Source: VRUE01 sp963748075
GTDB taxonomy: Bacteria; Actinomycetota; Thermoleophilia; Solirubrobacterales; 70-9
DNA length: 64,000 bases
Assembly: GCA_963748075.1 (NCBI GenBank)
Contig: CAVVHQ010000028.1
Span: 62,001 to 126,000, forward strand
Direction of reading: 5' to 3'
Positions 51,140 to 59,103 of the stretch are shown one piece after another. Position 1 is the first letter of the stretch. Every line of letters begins with the position of its first letter. The position numbers were made by a program, and so were the translations under genes. The notes below the pieces were generated by a model that saw only the letters and a program-made list of their open reading frames with translations, was not told where the DNA came from and did no database searches.

Positions 51140-51633
51140 GAAACCCCGCCGACCGGGCCGAGGAGATCGGGCTGCACAGCCTGAAGCCGAAGCCCGGGTC
51201 GCGGCGGCCGCGCAAGCGGATCGGCCGCGGCGAGGGCGGCGTCGGCAAGACTTCCGGTCGCGGGCACAAAGGCGCCGGCTCGCGCTCTGGGGCGAAGCGG
51301 AAGGCCGGCTACGAGGGCGGCCAGAACCCGATCCACATGCGGATGCGGAAGCTGCGCGGGCCGCACATGAAGAAGTCGATGCCGTTCGAGAGGTTCCGCA
51401 CGTCGACCCAGCCGGTCAACGTCGGCGACCTCGAGGACCGCTTCGACGCGGGCGCCGAGGTGACCCCAGCGACCCTCAAGGAGAAGGGCCTGGCAAAGCG
51501 CTCCGACCCGGTCAAGGTGCTGGCGCGCGGTGAGATCTCGAAGAAGCTCGAGGTCCACGCGCACGCCTTCAGCGCCGCCGCCAAGGAGAAGATCGAGGCG
51601 GCCGGCGGTTCCTGTCACAATCTGGAGCCGTAA
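51132..51633 (+). CDS. rplO: 50S ribosomal protein L15, 5' end frameshifted
   Basis: The body in one frame reads AEEIGLHSLKPKPGSRRPRKRIGRGEGGVGKTSGRGHKGAGSRSGAKRK, then GGQNPIHMRMRKLRGPHMKKSM, ending AFSAAAKEKIEAAGGSCHNLEP at TAA 51631-51633, a complete L15. No ATG, GTG or TTG opens that frame at the right place. ATG 51132 (MAEKPRRP), correctly placed over the rpmD stop, is in another frame; a one-base change at about 51145-51155 would join them. Since L15 is a core protein, a sequencing indel is the simplest reading; a CTG start at 51136 is a weak alternative. Confidence 0.85.
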
Positions 51634-52904
51634 TGCTCAGGACTATTGCGAACGCTTTCAGCGTCGCGGACATCCGCAAGAAGCTCGCCTTCACGGCGGC
51701 GATGCTGCTGCTCTACCGGCTCGGCGCCTACATCCCCGCGCCCGGAGTAAGCGCAGAAGCGGTCAAGGAACTCTCCAGCAACTTCGCCGGCAGCAACATT
51801 CTCGGCTTCCTCAACCTCTTCTCGGGCGGCGGGCTGTCGCGCCTCTCCCTCTTCGCGCTGGGGATCATGCCCTACATCACCGCCTCGATCATCCTCCAGC
51901 TGCTGACCGTGGTCGTGCCGTCGCTGGAGAAACTGCAGAAAGAAGGCGAGGTCGGCCAGCAGAAGATCACCCAGTACACCCGCTACCTGACCGTCGGGCT
52001 GGCCTTCGGGCAGTCCTTTGGCTACGTCTTCCTCTTCCGCTCCTTCGGCAGCCAGGCCGGCAACAACTTCCTCGGCAACCTGAGCGGCGCCAAAATCTTT
52101 CTGATCGTGATCTGCCTGACGGCCGGCTGCACCCTGCTGATGTGGCTGGGCGAGCTGATCACCCAGCGGGGCATCGGCAACGGCATTTCGCTGATGATCT
52201 TCGCCTCGATCGTCTCCGGGCTGCCGGGCGGGGTCCAGGCCTGGTGGACCAACCCCGACCAGGTGTTCGTGGTGATGATGCCGTTCATCGCCCTCGCGGT
52301 GATCGTCGCGATCGTCTTCGTCCAGGAGGGACAGCGGCGCATCCCGGTCCAGTACGCGAAACGGGTCGTCGGGCGGAAAATGACCTCTGGCGGCTCCACC
52401 TACCTGCCGCTGCGGGTCAACATGGCCGGGGTGATCCCGGTGATCTTCGCCGCCTCGATCATGGCCTTCCCGCCGACGATCGGTCAACTGCTGAACACCC
52501 CGGCGGCCCTCGACTTCGCCGCCTTCTTCAGCCCCAACGGCTGGGCCTACGTGGCCGGCGAGGTGTTCTTCATCATCATCTTCACCTACTTCTACACCGC
52601 GGTCACCTTCAACCCGGTCGACCAGGCCGACAACCTGAAGAAATACGGTGGCTTCATCCCCGGCGTCCGCCCCGGGCGCCCGACCGCCGAGTACCTCGAC
52701 CGGATCCTCTCGCGGCTGACCTTCCCGGGGGCCCTCTACCTGGGCGCGGTGGCGGCGCTGCCGACGATCCTGATCAGCCAGACCTCAGCCAACTTCTTCT
52801 TCGGCGGGACCTCGATCCTGATCGTGATCGGCGTGGCGCTGGATACCGTGAAGCAGCTCGAGGCGCAGCTGATGATGAGGAACTACGAGGGCTTCCTGAA
52901 ATAG
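51633..52904 (+). CDS. secY: Preprotein translocase subunit SecY
   Basis: 423 aa with ten TM helices. DIRKKLAFTAAMLLLYRLGAYIPAPG begins TM1, GGGLSRLSLFALGIMPYITASIILQLL covers the plug and TM2, and the cytosolic loops GQRRIPVQYAKRVVGRKM and YGGFIPGVRPGRPTAEYLDRIL contact ribosome and SecA. It forms the channel with SecE (22.4 kb). The ATG overlaps the rplO stop by one nt. Ten nt before adk. Confidence 0.98.
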   Translation: MLRTIANAFSVADIRKKLAFTAAMLLLYRLGAYIPAPGVSAEAVKELSSNFAGSNILGFLNLFSGGGLSRLSLFALGIMPYITASIILQLLTVVVPSLEKLQKEGEVGQQKITQYTRYLTVGLAFGQSFGYVFLFRSFGSQAGNNFLGNLSGAKIFLIVICLTAGCTLLMWLGELITQRGIGNGISLMIFASIVSGLPGGVQAWWTNPDQVFVVMMPFIALAVIVAIVFVQEGQRRIPVQYAKRVVGRKMTSGGSTYLPLRVNMAGVIPVIFAASIMAFPPTIGQLLNTPAALDFAAFFSPNGWAYVAGEVFFIIIFTYFYTAVTFNPVDQADNLKKYGGFIPGVRPGRPTAEYLDRILSRLTFPGALYLGAVAALPTILISQTSANFFFGGTSILIVIGVALDTVKQLEAQLMMRNYEGFLK

Positions 52905-52914
52905 GCTGCGCTCG

Positions 52915-53595
52915 ATGCCTGAGCTGAACCTAGTGCTCCTGGGCCCTCCGGGCTCCGGCAAGGGAACCCAGGGGGAGCGGTTGCAGGAAGAGCTGCGCCT
53001 GCCGTACTACGCGACCGGGGACATCCTGCGGGCGGCGGTACGGGACGAGACAGAGCTGGGCAAGGCCGCCAAGCAGTACATGGACCGCGGCGACCTGGTG
53101 CCCGACGAGGTGATCGTCGCTGCGATCGGCGAGCGCATCGACTCGGCCGAGGCGGCCGACGGCTTCATCCTCGACGGCTTCCCGCGCACCGTCCCGCAGG
53201 CCGAGGCGCTGGCGGCGAAGCTCTCCGAGCTCGGCCGGGCGCTGACAGCCGTGCTGCTGATCGACGTCTCCGACGAGGAGGTGATGCGACGGCTGGGTGG
53301 CCGTCGCACCTGCGTCGAGAACGGCCACGTCTTCCACGTCGAGTTCAACCCTCCCGCCAAGGAGGGGGTGTGCGACATCGACGGCAGCGAGCTGATCGTC
53401 CGCGACGACGACAAGCCGGAGGTGATCCGCCACAGGCTCGGGACCTACCACGAGAAGACCGAGCCGCTGATCGAGCTCTACGACCACCAGAGCCTGCTGC
53501 GGCGGATCGACGGCGCCGCCGCCCCCGACGCGGTCGCCGACGAGCTGCGCCGCGCCCTGGCCACGTTGAAGCTGGAAGCCGACGAGGCGATCTGA
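52915..53595 (+). CDS. adk: Adenylate kinase
   Basis: 226 aa. P-loop LLGPPGSGKGTQGERL, AMP site YYATGDILRAAV and DGFPRTVPQAEAL, LID RRLGGRRTC to GVCDIDGSELIVRDDDKPEVIRHRLGTYH. It interconverts ATP, AMP and ADP. The LID is the long form that usually binds zinc through four Cys or Cys3-Asp; here only two Cys remain (RTCVEN and GVCDID), so the zinc site is probably altered or lost. Slightly long C-terminus. Standard place between secY and map. Confidence 0.97.
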   Translation: MPELNLVLLGPPGSGKGTQGERLQEELRLPYYATGDILRAAVRDETELGKAAKQYMDRGDLVPDEVIVAAIGERIDSAEAADGFILDGFPRTVPQAEALAAKLSELGRALTAVLLIDVSDEEVMRRLGGRRTCVENGHVFHVEFNPPAKEGVCDIDGSELIVRDDDKPEVIRHRLGTYHEKTEPLIELYDHQSLLRRIDGAAAPDAVADELRRALATLKLEADEAI

Positions 53596-53626
53596 CCGCG
53601 GGCGGGGGCGGCTAGCTTTGTACCGG

Positions 53627-54385
53627 ATGATCGTCAAGAAGACGCCGGAGCAGATCGAGAAGATGGCGACTGCCGGCCGCGTGCTGGTCCGCTGCCTGCA
53701 GATACTCAGCTCGAAAGCTCGCGCCGGCGTCACCACCAAGGAGCTGGACACGGCGGCGGAGAGGTTCATCCGCTCGCAGGCCGCCGCGCCGGCCTTCAAG
53801 GGCTACCGTGGCTTTCCGGGCTCGATCTGCACCTCCCCGAACTCGATGGTGGTGCACGGGATCCCCGGCCCCTACGAGCTGAAGCGCGGCGACGTGCTCT
53901 CGATCGACGTCGGGGTGATCAAGGACGGCTGGGTCGCCGATGCGGCGATCACCTTGCCGATCGGCGGGATCGACGCCCCGACGCGCAAGCTGCTCGACGT
54001 GACCAGGGCGGCGCTGTTCGCCGGCGCCGAGCAGATGCAGCCCGGCAAGCATCTGGGCGACGTCTCGGCGGCGATCCAGCGGGAGGTCGAGATCGAGGGC
54101 CTCTCGATCATCCGCACGCTGGTCGGGCACGGGATCGGTCGCGACATGCACGAGGACCCGCAGGTCCCCAACTTCGGCGAGCCTGGCCGCGGGCCGGAGC
54201 TGGAGGTGGGCACCGTGCTGGCGATCGAGCCGATGGTCAACGCCGGCGGCCCGCTGGTCCGGATGGGCGACGACGGCTGGGCGGTCTACTCGCAGGACGG
54301 CTCGCTTGCCGCCCACTTCGAGTTCACGGTCGCCGTCACAGAGGACGGCCCGCGCATCCTCACCCCCTGGCACGAGGACGAGTAG
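53627..54385 (+). CDS. map: Type I methionine aminopeptidase
   Basis: 252 aa from ATG 53627; a -10-like TAGCTT ends eight nt before it, suggesting a leaderless transcript start here, and TTG 53618 is an alternative. Metal ligands fall in SIDVGVIKDGWVADAAIT (two Asp), GHGIGRDMHEDP (His), AIEPM (Glu) and HFEFTVAV (Glu). VPNFGEPGRGPELEVGTVLAIEPM is diagnostic. It removes the initiator Met. A strong hairpin follows the stop, and infA, its usual neighbour, is absent. Confidence 0.97.
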   Translation: MIVKKTPEQIEKMATAGRVLVRCLQILSSKARAGVTTKELDTAAERFIRSQAAAPAFKGYRGFPGSICTSPNSMVVHGIPGPYELKRGDVLSIDVGVIKDGWVADAAITLPIGGIDAPTRKLLDVTRAALFAGAEQMQPGKHLGDVSAAIQREVEIEGLSIIRTLVGHGIGRDMHEDPQVPNFGEPGRGPELEVGTVLAIEPMVNAGGPLVRMGDDGWAVYSQDGSLAAHFEFTVAVTEDGPRILTPWHEDE

Positions 54386-54390
54386 GCAGG

Positions 54391-54416
54391 GCGGGGAGGC
54401 ACATAGGCCTCCCCGC
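54391..54416 (+). terminator. Hairpin terminator after map
   Basis: GCGGGGAGGC, loop ACATAG and the exact 10-bp complement GCCTCCCCGC, starting six nt after the map stop. It probably ends the S10-spc-map transcript, separating it from the following small gene pair. The rest of the gap up to 54507 is GC-rich with no clear promoter. Confidence 0.75.
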
Positions 54417-54507
54417 TCCGACGTTCGGGGCAGCCAGGGCGCCAGGCCGCGGTGCGGAGGCTGGTGGGCAGGGGGGAGAGATTCGGGCGCTCGGCTCTTG
54501 CGTATGA

Positions 54508-54720
54508 GTGCGCCTTACCCATCATGCGAAGAACAGGATGCGGTGGAAGGGGCTGTCCCAGGAGGACGTGCTGGCGATGTTCTCTCCGGCGAATCGGAAC
54601 GGGGAGGACCCTCGGGGCAACTTGTTCTACGACAAGGAGATTCGCGGCACATGCTTTCGTGCGGTGCTGGCGCTCGATGACCTGACGACCGTCATTACCG
54701 TCTACGATCTGGAGGCATGA
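54508..54720 (+). CDS. DUF4258-family small protein, possible toxin
   Basis: 70 aa from GTG 54508. LTHHAKNRMRWKGLSQEDVLAMF and VITVYD match the DUF4258 pattern (HA..RM....I....V), a small RelE-like fold often paired with DUF2283. The stop overlaps the next ATG (ATGA), the hallmark of a coupled toxin-antitoxin-like pair. It lies where infA is normally found. Toxic activity is inferred from the family and context only. Confidence 0.65.
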   Translation: MRLTHHAKNRMRWKGLSQEDVLAMFSPANRNGEDPRGNLFYDKEIRGTCFRAVLALDDLTTVITVYDLEA

Positions 54721-55019
54721 TGCGAGCCGATTACGACAGCAAGGCTGACACGATCCAGATCACACTGCAGCCGGTGGACCGCCTCTCGGGCGGCAGCGAC
54801 GTCATTGAAAATGGGCTTGTCATCGTTGGTTTTCACGATGATCGCCCCGTTCTCATCGATGTGATCGGCACCCGCAATCCGGGATTCGAGCAGCCATTGC
54901 GAATCGCCGCCGATCGCCACAATTTGGACGCCGAAGCTTTGATCGCGATTGCGCACGCGGCCCTCGCGGCGCCCGATCGGCCGGTGCGGCTCGACGTGGG
55001 CGCGCGCATCGCCGCCTGA
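54717..55019 (+). CDS. DUF2283-family small protein, possible antitoxin
   Basis: 100 aa. RADYDSKADTIQITLQ, VIENGLVIVGFHDDRPVLIDVIG is the DUF2283 signature (YD.eaD.lyI.l and DG.pVgI.i). The C-terminal part is helical and acidic. Overlaps the DUF4258 gene by four nt. Such pairs are frequent accessory modules, here inserted into a core operon. Confidence 0.65.
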   Translation: MMRADYDSKADTIQITLQPVDRLSGGSDVIENGLVIVGFHDDRPVLIDVIGTRNPGFEQPLRIAADRHNLDAEALIAIAHAALAAPDRPVRLDVGARIAA

Positions 55020-55043
55020 CGGCTGCCGGGCGCCGGCCCCTGC

Positions 55044-55137
55044 TATCTTTCCGATTCGGCCCAGAGGGCCGTTTGTGCCTGCCTGTCCGACTCATGGGGC
55101 GGGCAGGAGTCCTGTAGCCGAGACAACCACCGGAGCG
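55044..55137 (+). promoter_or_regulatory. Probable promoter and leader for rpmJ-rpsM-rpsK-rpsD-rpoA-rplQ
   Basis: A -10-like TATCTT (55044-55049) lies 88 nt before the rpmJ ATG; no convincing -35 is at the right distance. The leader contains CTGCC/GGCAG pairing (about 55080-55107). A local promoter would be needed because the upstream operon ends in a terminator and a foreign pair intervenes. Confidence 0.4.
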
Positions 55138-55251
55138 ATGAAGGTTCGAGCTTCCGTAAAGCCGATGTGCGAAAAGTGCAAGGTGATCCGCCGCAACGGC
55201 GCGGTCTTGGTGATCTGTCAGAACCCCCGCCACAAGCAGCGACAGGGTTAG
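55138..55251 (+). CDS. rpmJ: 50S ribosomal protein L36
   Basis: 37 aa. MKVRASVKPMCEKCKVIRRNGAVLVICQNPRHKQRQG-type sequence (split here as MKVRASVKPMCEKC and VICQNPRHKQRQG) with zinc ligands C11, C14, C27 and H32, that is the C+ form. The start ATG 55138 follows ACCGGAGCG. Four nt before rpsM. Confidence 0.97.
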   Translation: MKVRASVKPMCEKCKVIRRNGAVLVICQNPRHKQRQG

Positions 55252-55255
55252 GCCA

Positions 55256-55639
55256 ATGGCGCGGATCGCGGGGATCAACATACCGGTCAACAAGCGAGTC
55301 GAGATCGGTCTCACCTACATCTTCGGCATCGGCCGCTCCACCGCGCAGGAGATCCTCGCGGAGACGAAGGTCGACCCGGACAGGGCCGTCAAGGACCTGA
55401 CCGAGGACGAGGTGATGAAGCTGCGCGAGGCGGTCGAGCGGCGCGAGGTCGAGGGCGACTTGCGGCGCGAGCGCTCCCAGGACGTCAAACGGCTGATGGA
55501 GATCGGCTCCTACCGTGGGTTGCGCCATCGCCGCGGCCTGCCGGTCCGGGGCCAGCGGACGAAGACCAACGCGCGCGGCCGCAAGGGCCCGCGCCGGATG
55601 AGCGTCGCCGGCAGGCGCAAGGCGCCGGCCCCGAAATAG
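55256..55639 (+). CDS. rpsM: 30S ribosomal protein S13
   Basis: 127 aa. ARIAGINIPVNKRVEIGLTYIFGIGRSTAQEIL and the tail IGSYRGLRHRRGLPVRGQRTKTNARGRKGPRR. It contacts the P-site tRNA and the large-subunit bridge B1. Follows rpmJ by four nt. Confidence 0.98.
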   Translation: MARIAGINIPVNKRVEIGLTYIFGIGRSTAQEILAETKVDPDRAVKDLTEDEVMKLREAVERREVEGDLRRERSQDVKRLMEIGSYRGLRHRRGLPVRGQRTKTNARGRKGPRRMSVAGRRKAPAPK

Positions 55640-55649
55640 GCGAGGACCC

Positions 55650-56051
55650 GTGGCCGCAGCGAAAAAATCCGCCAAAGGGCGCACCCGCCGCCGGGCGAAG
55701 AAGAACATCGCCTACGGACAGGCGCACATCAAGACCTCCTTCAACAACACGATCGTCACCCTGACCGACACCCAGGGCAACGTGATCGCCTGGGAGTCGG
55801 CCGGCTCGGCGGGCTTCAAAGGCTCGCGCAAGTCGACGCCGTTCGCGGCCCAGGTGACCGCCGACGCGGCCGCCAAGAAGGGCATGGAACACGGCCTGGA
55901 AAAAGTCGAGGTGTTCGCCAAGGGCGCCGGCTCGGGCCGCGAGACGGCGATCCGCTCGCTGCAGGCCGCCGGCCTCGACGTGACCACCGTCAAGGACGTG
56001 TCCCCGCAGGCCCACAACGGCTGCCGCCCGAAGAAGCGGCGGAGGGTTTAG
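55650..56051 (+). CDS. rpsK: 30S ribosomal protein S11
   Basis: 133 aa from GTG 55650. AHIKTSFNNTIVTLTDTQGNVIAWESAGSAGFKGSRKSTPFAAQ and VKDVSPQAHNGCRPKKRRRV are canonical. Platform protein near the E site. Ten nt after rpsM. Confidence 0.98.
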   Translation: MAAAKKSAKGRTRRRAKKNIAYGQAHIKTSFNNTIVTLTDTQGNVIAWESAGSAGFKGSRKSTPFAAQVTADAAAKKGMEHGLEKVEVFAKGAGSGRETAIRSLQAAGLDVTTVKDVSPQAHNGCRPKKRRRV

Positions 56052-56054
56052 GCG

Positions 56055-56675
56055 ATGGCTCGCGACACCTCCGCCCAATGCAAGCAGTGCCGCCGCGAGG
56101 GACAGAAGCTGTTCCTCAAGGGCGAGCGGTGCTTCACCGACAAGTGCGGCGTCGAGCGCCGCTCCTACCCGCCCGGCGAGCACGGCCGCGGCAGGATGCG
56201 GCAGTCCGAGTACCGCGTGCAGCTGCGCGAGAAGCAGAAGACGCGCCGCTACTACCAGGTGCTTGAGAGCCAGTTCCGCGCCTATTACGACAAGGCCTCC
56301 CGCCAGGACGGGGTGACCGGCGAGAACCTGCTGCGCCTGCTCGAGTCGCGGCTGGACAATGTGCTCGTGCGGCTCGGCTTCGCCGCCTCGCGGCGCCAGG
56401 CGCGTCAGCTCGTCCGCCACGGCCACTGGATGGTCAACGGGCGCCGGGTCGACGTGCCCTCCTACCAGGTCCGTCCCGAGGACGTGATCTCGATCAAGTC
56501 AGGCTCCGCCGCCACGGAGACGATCCGCAAGGCGACCGAGCTGGTCTCGACCGTGCCGGCCTGGCTGCAGGCCGACCACGATTCGCTCACCGCCAAGGTC
56601 CTGCGCTATCCGGAGCGCGCGGAGATCTCGGCGCCGGTGCAGGAGCAGCTGATTGTCGAGCTGTACTCCAAGTAG
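56055..56675 (+). CDS. rpsD: 30S ribosomal protein S4 (zinc-binding form)
   Basis: 206 aa. The N-terminal zinc site C9, C12, C26, C31 (QCKQCRREGQKLFLKGERCFTDKC) is complete. EHGRGRMRQSEYRVQLREKQKTRRYYQVLE and the S4 RNA-binding domain RLDNVLVRLGFAASRRQARQLVRHGHWMVNGRRVDVPSY follow. An early 16S rRNA binder. Three nt after rpsK; 38 nt before rpoA. Confidence 0.98.
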   Translation: MARDTSAQCKQCRREGQKLFLKGERCFTDKCGVERRSYPPGEHGRGRMRQSEYRVQLREKQKTRRYYQVLESQFRAYYDKASRQDGVTGENLLRLLESRLDNVLVRLGFAASRRQARQLVRHGHWMVNGRRVDVPSYQVRPEDVISIKSGSAATETIRKATELVSTVPAWLQADHDSLTAKVLRYPERAEISAPVQEQLIVELYSK

Positions 56676-56713
56676 TCCGGACCCGACTCTGAACACGCAT
56701 ACGCAAGGAACCC

Positions 56714-57703
56714 ATGACCTCTGACTTCCAGGTACCCCGCATCACCGCAGAGAAGGCGGACGACCGCCGCGGAACCTTCACCATCGAGCCCCTCGACAAG
56801 GGCTTCGGCTATACCTTCGGCAACAGCCTGCGTCGCGTCCTGCTCTCCTCGCTGGGGGGCGCCGCCGTCACCAGCGTCCGCATCGAGGGCGTCGCGCACG
56901 AGTTCTCCAGCGTGCCGGGCGTCAAGGAGGACGTCACCGACATCGTCCTCAACCTGAAGGACCTGGTGGTCCGCATGCACACCGACGCCGACGAGGTCGA
57001 AGCGCCGCTGGTCGCCACCGGCCCCGGCGAGGTCAAGGCCAAGGACGTCGACCTCCCCTCGGGCGTTGAGATCCTCAACCCGGACGCGCCGATCGCGACG
57101 CTGGAGAAGAAAACCAAGCTCGAGGTCTACCTGACGATCGGCCGCGGCCGCGGCTACTCGGCGGCCGAAGAGAACAAGTCCGACGAGCAGCCGATCGGGG
57201 TGATCCCAATCGACTCGATCTTCTCGCCGATCCGCCGCGCCTCCTACTCGGTGGCGGCCGCGCGGGTCGGCCAGCGGACCGACTTCGACAAACTCACCCT
57301 GGACCTGGAGACCGACGGCTCGATCGAGCCCGCGGCCGCCCTGCGCGAGGCCTCTGAGATCCTGATCAAGACGCTTGCGATCTTCACCGACGCCGAGCGG
57401 GTCGAGGAGCTGACCGAACGCGAGCCGGTGGCGGCTCTGCCCTCCGAAGGCCTTCCGGGTGGCAGCGGCGGGGATGGCGCCGGGGTCGCCGCCGGCAACG
57501 GCCTCGACGAGATCCTGATCGAGGAGCTGGAGCTGGGTGTGCGCTCCTACAACTGCCTGAAGCGGGCCGGCGTGCAGACCGTCGGCGACCTGGTCCGCAA
57601 GACCCGCTCGGAGCTGAACGCGATCCCCAACTTCGGCCAGAAGTCGATCGAGGAAGTGATCGAGACCCTGCAGGCACGCGGCCTCGGTCTCGAGCAGGAC
57701 TGA
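56714..57703 (+). CDS. rpoA: DNA-directed RNA polymerase subunit alpha
   Basis: 329 aa. The alpha-NTD (FTIEPLDKGFGYTFGNSLRRVLLSSL, the dimer-forming helix, and GRGYSAAEENK) is followed by a Gly/Ala/Asp linker (PGGSGGDGAGVAAGNGL, about residue 240-260). The alpha-CTD has ELGVRSYNCLKRAGVQTVGDLVRKTRSELNAIPNFGQKSIEEV for UP-element and activator contacts. It assembles beta and beta'. Confidence 0.98.
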   Translation: MTSDFQVPRITAEKADDRRGTFTIEPLDKGFGYTFGNSLRRVLLSSLGGAAVTSVRIEGVAHEFSSVPGVKEDVTDIVLNLKDLVVRMHTDADEVEAPLVATGPGEVKAKDVDLPSGVEILNPDAPIATLEKKTKLEVYLTIGRGRGYSAAEENKSDEQPIGVIPIDSIFSPIRRASYSVAAARVGQRTDFDKLTLDLETDGSIEPAAALREASEILIKTLAIFTDAERVEELTEREPVAALPSEGLPGGSGGDGAGVAAGNGLDEILIEELELGVRSYNCLKRAGVQTVGDLVRKTRSELNAIPNFGQKSIEEVIETLQARGLGLEQD

Positions 57704-57732
57704 GAGACGGCAGGAGCGGAGGGAGAGGCCCG

Positions 57733-58086
57733 ATGCGCCACCGCAAGAAGCGCAACAAGCTGAGCCGCAGCGCGGCGCACCGGGAGTCGCTGCTCTCCAA
57801 CCTCTCCAAGCAGCTGATCGAGCACGAGAGGATCAAGACCAGCCAGGCGAAGGCGAAGGCGGTCAAGCCCGAGGTCGAGCAGCTGATTACGCTCGCCAAG
57901 CGCGGCGACCTGCACGCCCGCCGCCAGGCGCTGGCGACGCTGCACAACGACAAGTTCGTCGTCCACAAGCTGTTCGAGGAGGTCGCCCCCCGCTATGTGG
58001 AGCGGCCCGGCGGCTACACGCGGATCGTCAAGCTCGGCCCGCGGCGGTCGGACTCGACCGAGATGGTCTATCTCGAGCTGGTGTAG
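57733..58086 (+). CDS. rplQ: 50S ribosomal protein L17
   Basis: 117 aa. MRHRKKRNKLSRSAAHRESLLSNLSKQLIEHERIKTSQAKAKAVKPEVEQLITLAKRG and the C-terminal YTRIVKLGPRRSDSTEMVYLELV are canonical. Last gene of the alpha operon, followed at once by a hairpin. Confidence 0.98.
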   Translation: MRHRKKRNKLSRSAAHRESLLSNLSKQLIEHERIKTSQAKAKAVKPEVEQLITLAKRGDLHARRQALATLHNDKFVVHKLFEEVAPRYVERPGGYTRIVKLGPRRSDSTEMVYLELV

Positions 58087-58088
58087 GT

Positions 58089-58110
58089 GGAGAGGGTCCC
58101 CACCCTCTCC
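58089..58110 (+). terminator. Hairpin after rplQ
   Basis: GGAGAGGGT-CCCC-ACCCTCTCC, a perfect nine-bp stem two nt after the rplQ stop. Probably terminates the alpha operon. A partial repeat core (CAGGACGCCGCGG) follows at 58138-58150. Confidence 0.75.
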
Positions 58111-58155
58111 CAGGAGCGAGCCTGGTGCAACCAGAGGCAGGACGCCGCGGTGGGG

Positions 58156-58273
58156 GAGGTGCAGGGGGTGTCCCCGCGTTGCTGGGTTTCTCGCCACAGC
58201 GTTCATGGCTGCCGTGGGAGTAGGTGGGGCGAGAAAGAGGACGCCGCTGCCGCGGGGACACCCCCTGCACCTC
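58156..58273. repeat. Large palindromic repeat, copy C
   Basis: Outer arms of 23 bp are exactly complementary (58156-58178, containing GTGCAGGGGGTGTCCCCGCG, and 58251-58273). Inner stem TTTCTCGCC (58187-58195) with GGCGAGAAA (58228-58236). Signature loops are GCTGGG and GAGGACGCCGC. Together with 58089-58150 it fills the rplQ-truA gap. Confidence 0.85.
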
Positions 58274-58358
58274 TCACTCAGGCGTAGCCGGCCGACACGA
58301 GACAGACCGGAGCCGTGTCGCCGGGAGCGGTTGGAGCTGCACCGGCATACTGCGCGCC

Positions 58359-59093
58359 GTGAGCACGGTTCGGCTGGACATCGAGTACGACGGGTCGGGG
58401 TTCAGCGGTTGGGCCGCGCAGCCGGGGCTGCGCACCGTGCAGGGGGAGCTGGAGACCGCGCTGGCCACCGTGCTGCGTGAGTCGGTGAAGCTGACCGTCG
58501 CCGGGCGGACCGACGCCGGGGTGCATGCGCTGGGGCAGGTGGCGAGCTTCGAGACGGAGGCGGAGCTGCCGCGGGAGCTAGCGCGGCGCTTGAACGGGGT
58601 GGGGCCGGGCGATGTTGCCGTCACTGCGGCCCGGGTGGTCGAGGATGGCTTCGACGCGCGGCGGGATGCGAGGTCGCGCAGCTACCTCTACCGCGTCCTC
58701 GCCCGTCGCGCGCCGAGCCCGTTCGAGCGGGGCCGGGCGCTCTGGTGGCCGTACGGCATCGACCGCGACGTTCTCGATGCCTGCGCGGCTTCTCTGCCCG
58801 GCACGCACGACTTCACCGCCTTCACTCCCACGCAAACGGATCACGTCCGCTTCGAGCGCGACGTCCTCGCCGCGTCATGGCAGCAGCAGGGAGGCATCCT
58901 CAGCTTCCGCATCACCGCCGACGCCTTCATGCGAAACATGGTCCGGGTCCTGGTCGGCACCCAATTGGAAGTTGCCAGTGGTCGCCGGACTCTCAGCAGC
59001 TTCACCCAGCTCCTGCGCGGCGGGTTGCGCTGCGCGGCCGGCGACACTGCCCCCCCTCACGGCCTGTACCTGGAGTCCGTTGCCTACACCTAG
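58359..59093 (+). CDS. truA: tRNA pseudouridine(38-40) synthase
   Basis: 244 aa from GTG 58359; a -10-like CATACT ends seven nt before it, suggesting a leaderless mRNA with its own promoter after the repeats. RLDIEYDGSGFSGWAAQPGLRTVQGELE, the catalytic Asp in GRTDAGVHALGQVASF, RSYLYRVLAR, HDFTAF, and ADAFMRNMVRVLVGT are diagnostic. It modifies the anticodon arm of tRNAs. Commonly follows rplQ. Confidence 0.97.
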   Translation: MSTVRLDIEYDGSGFSGWAAQPGLRTVQGELETALATVLRESVKLTVAGRTDAGVHALGQVASFETEAELPRELARRLNGVGPGDVAVTAARVVEDGFDARRDARSRSYLYRVLARRAPSPFERGRALWWPYGIDRDVLDACAASLPGTHDFTAFTPTQTDHVRFERDVLAASWQQQGGILSFRITADAFMRNMVRVLVGTQLEVASGRRTLSSFTQLLRGGLRCAAGDTAPPHGLYLESVAYT

Positions 59094-59103
59094 AATCGGT
59101 GCC

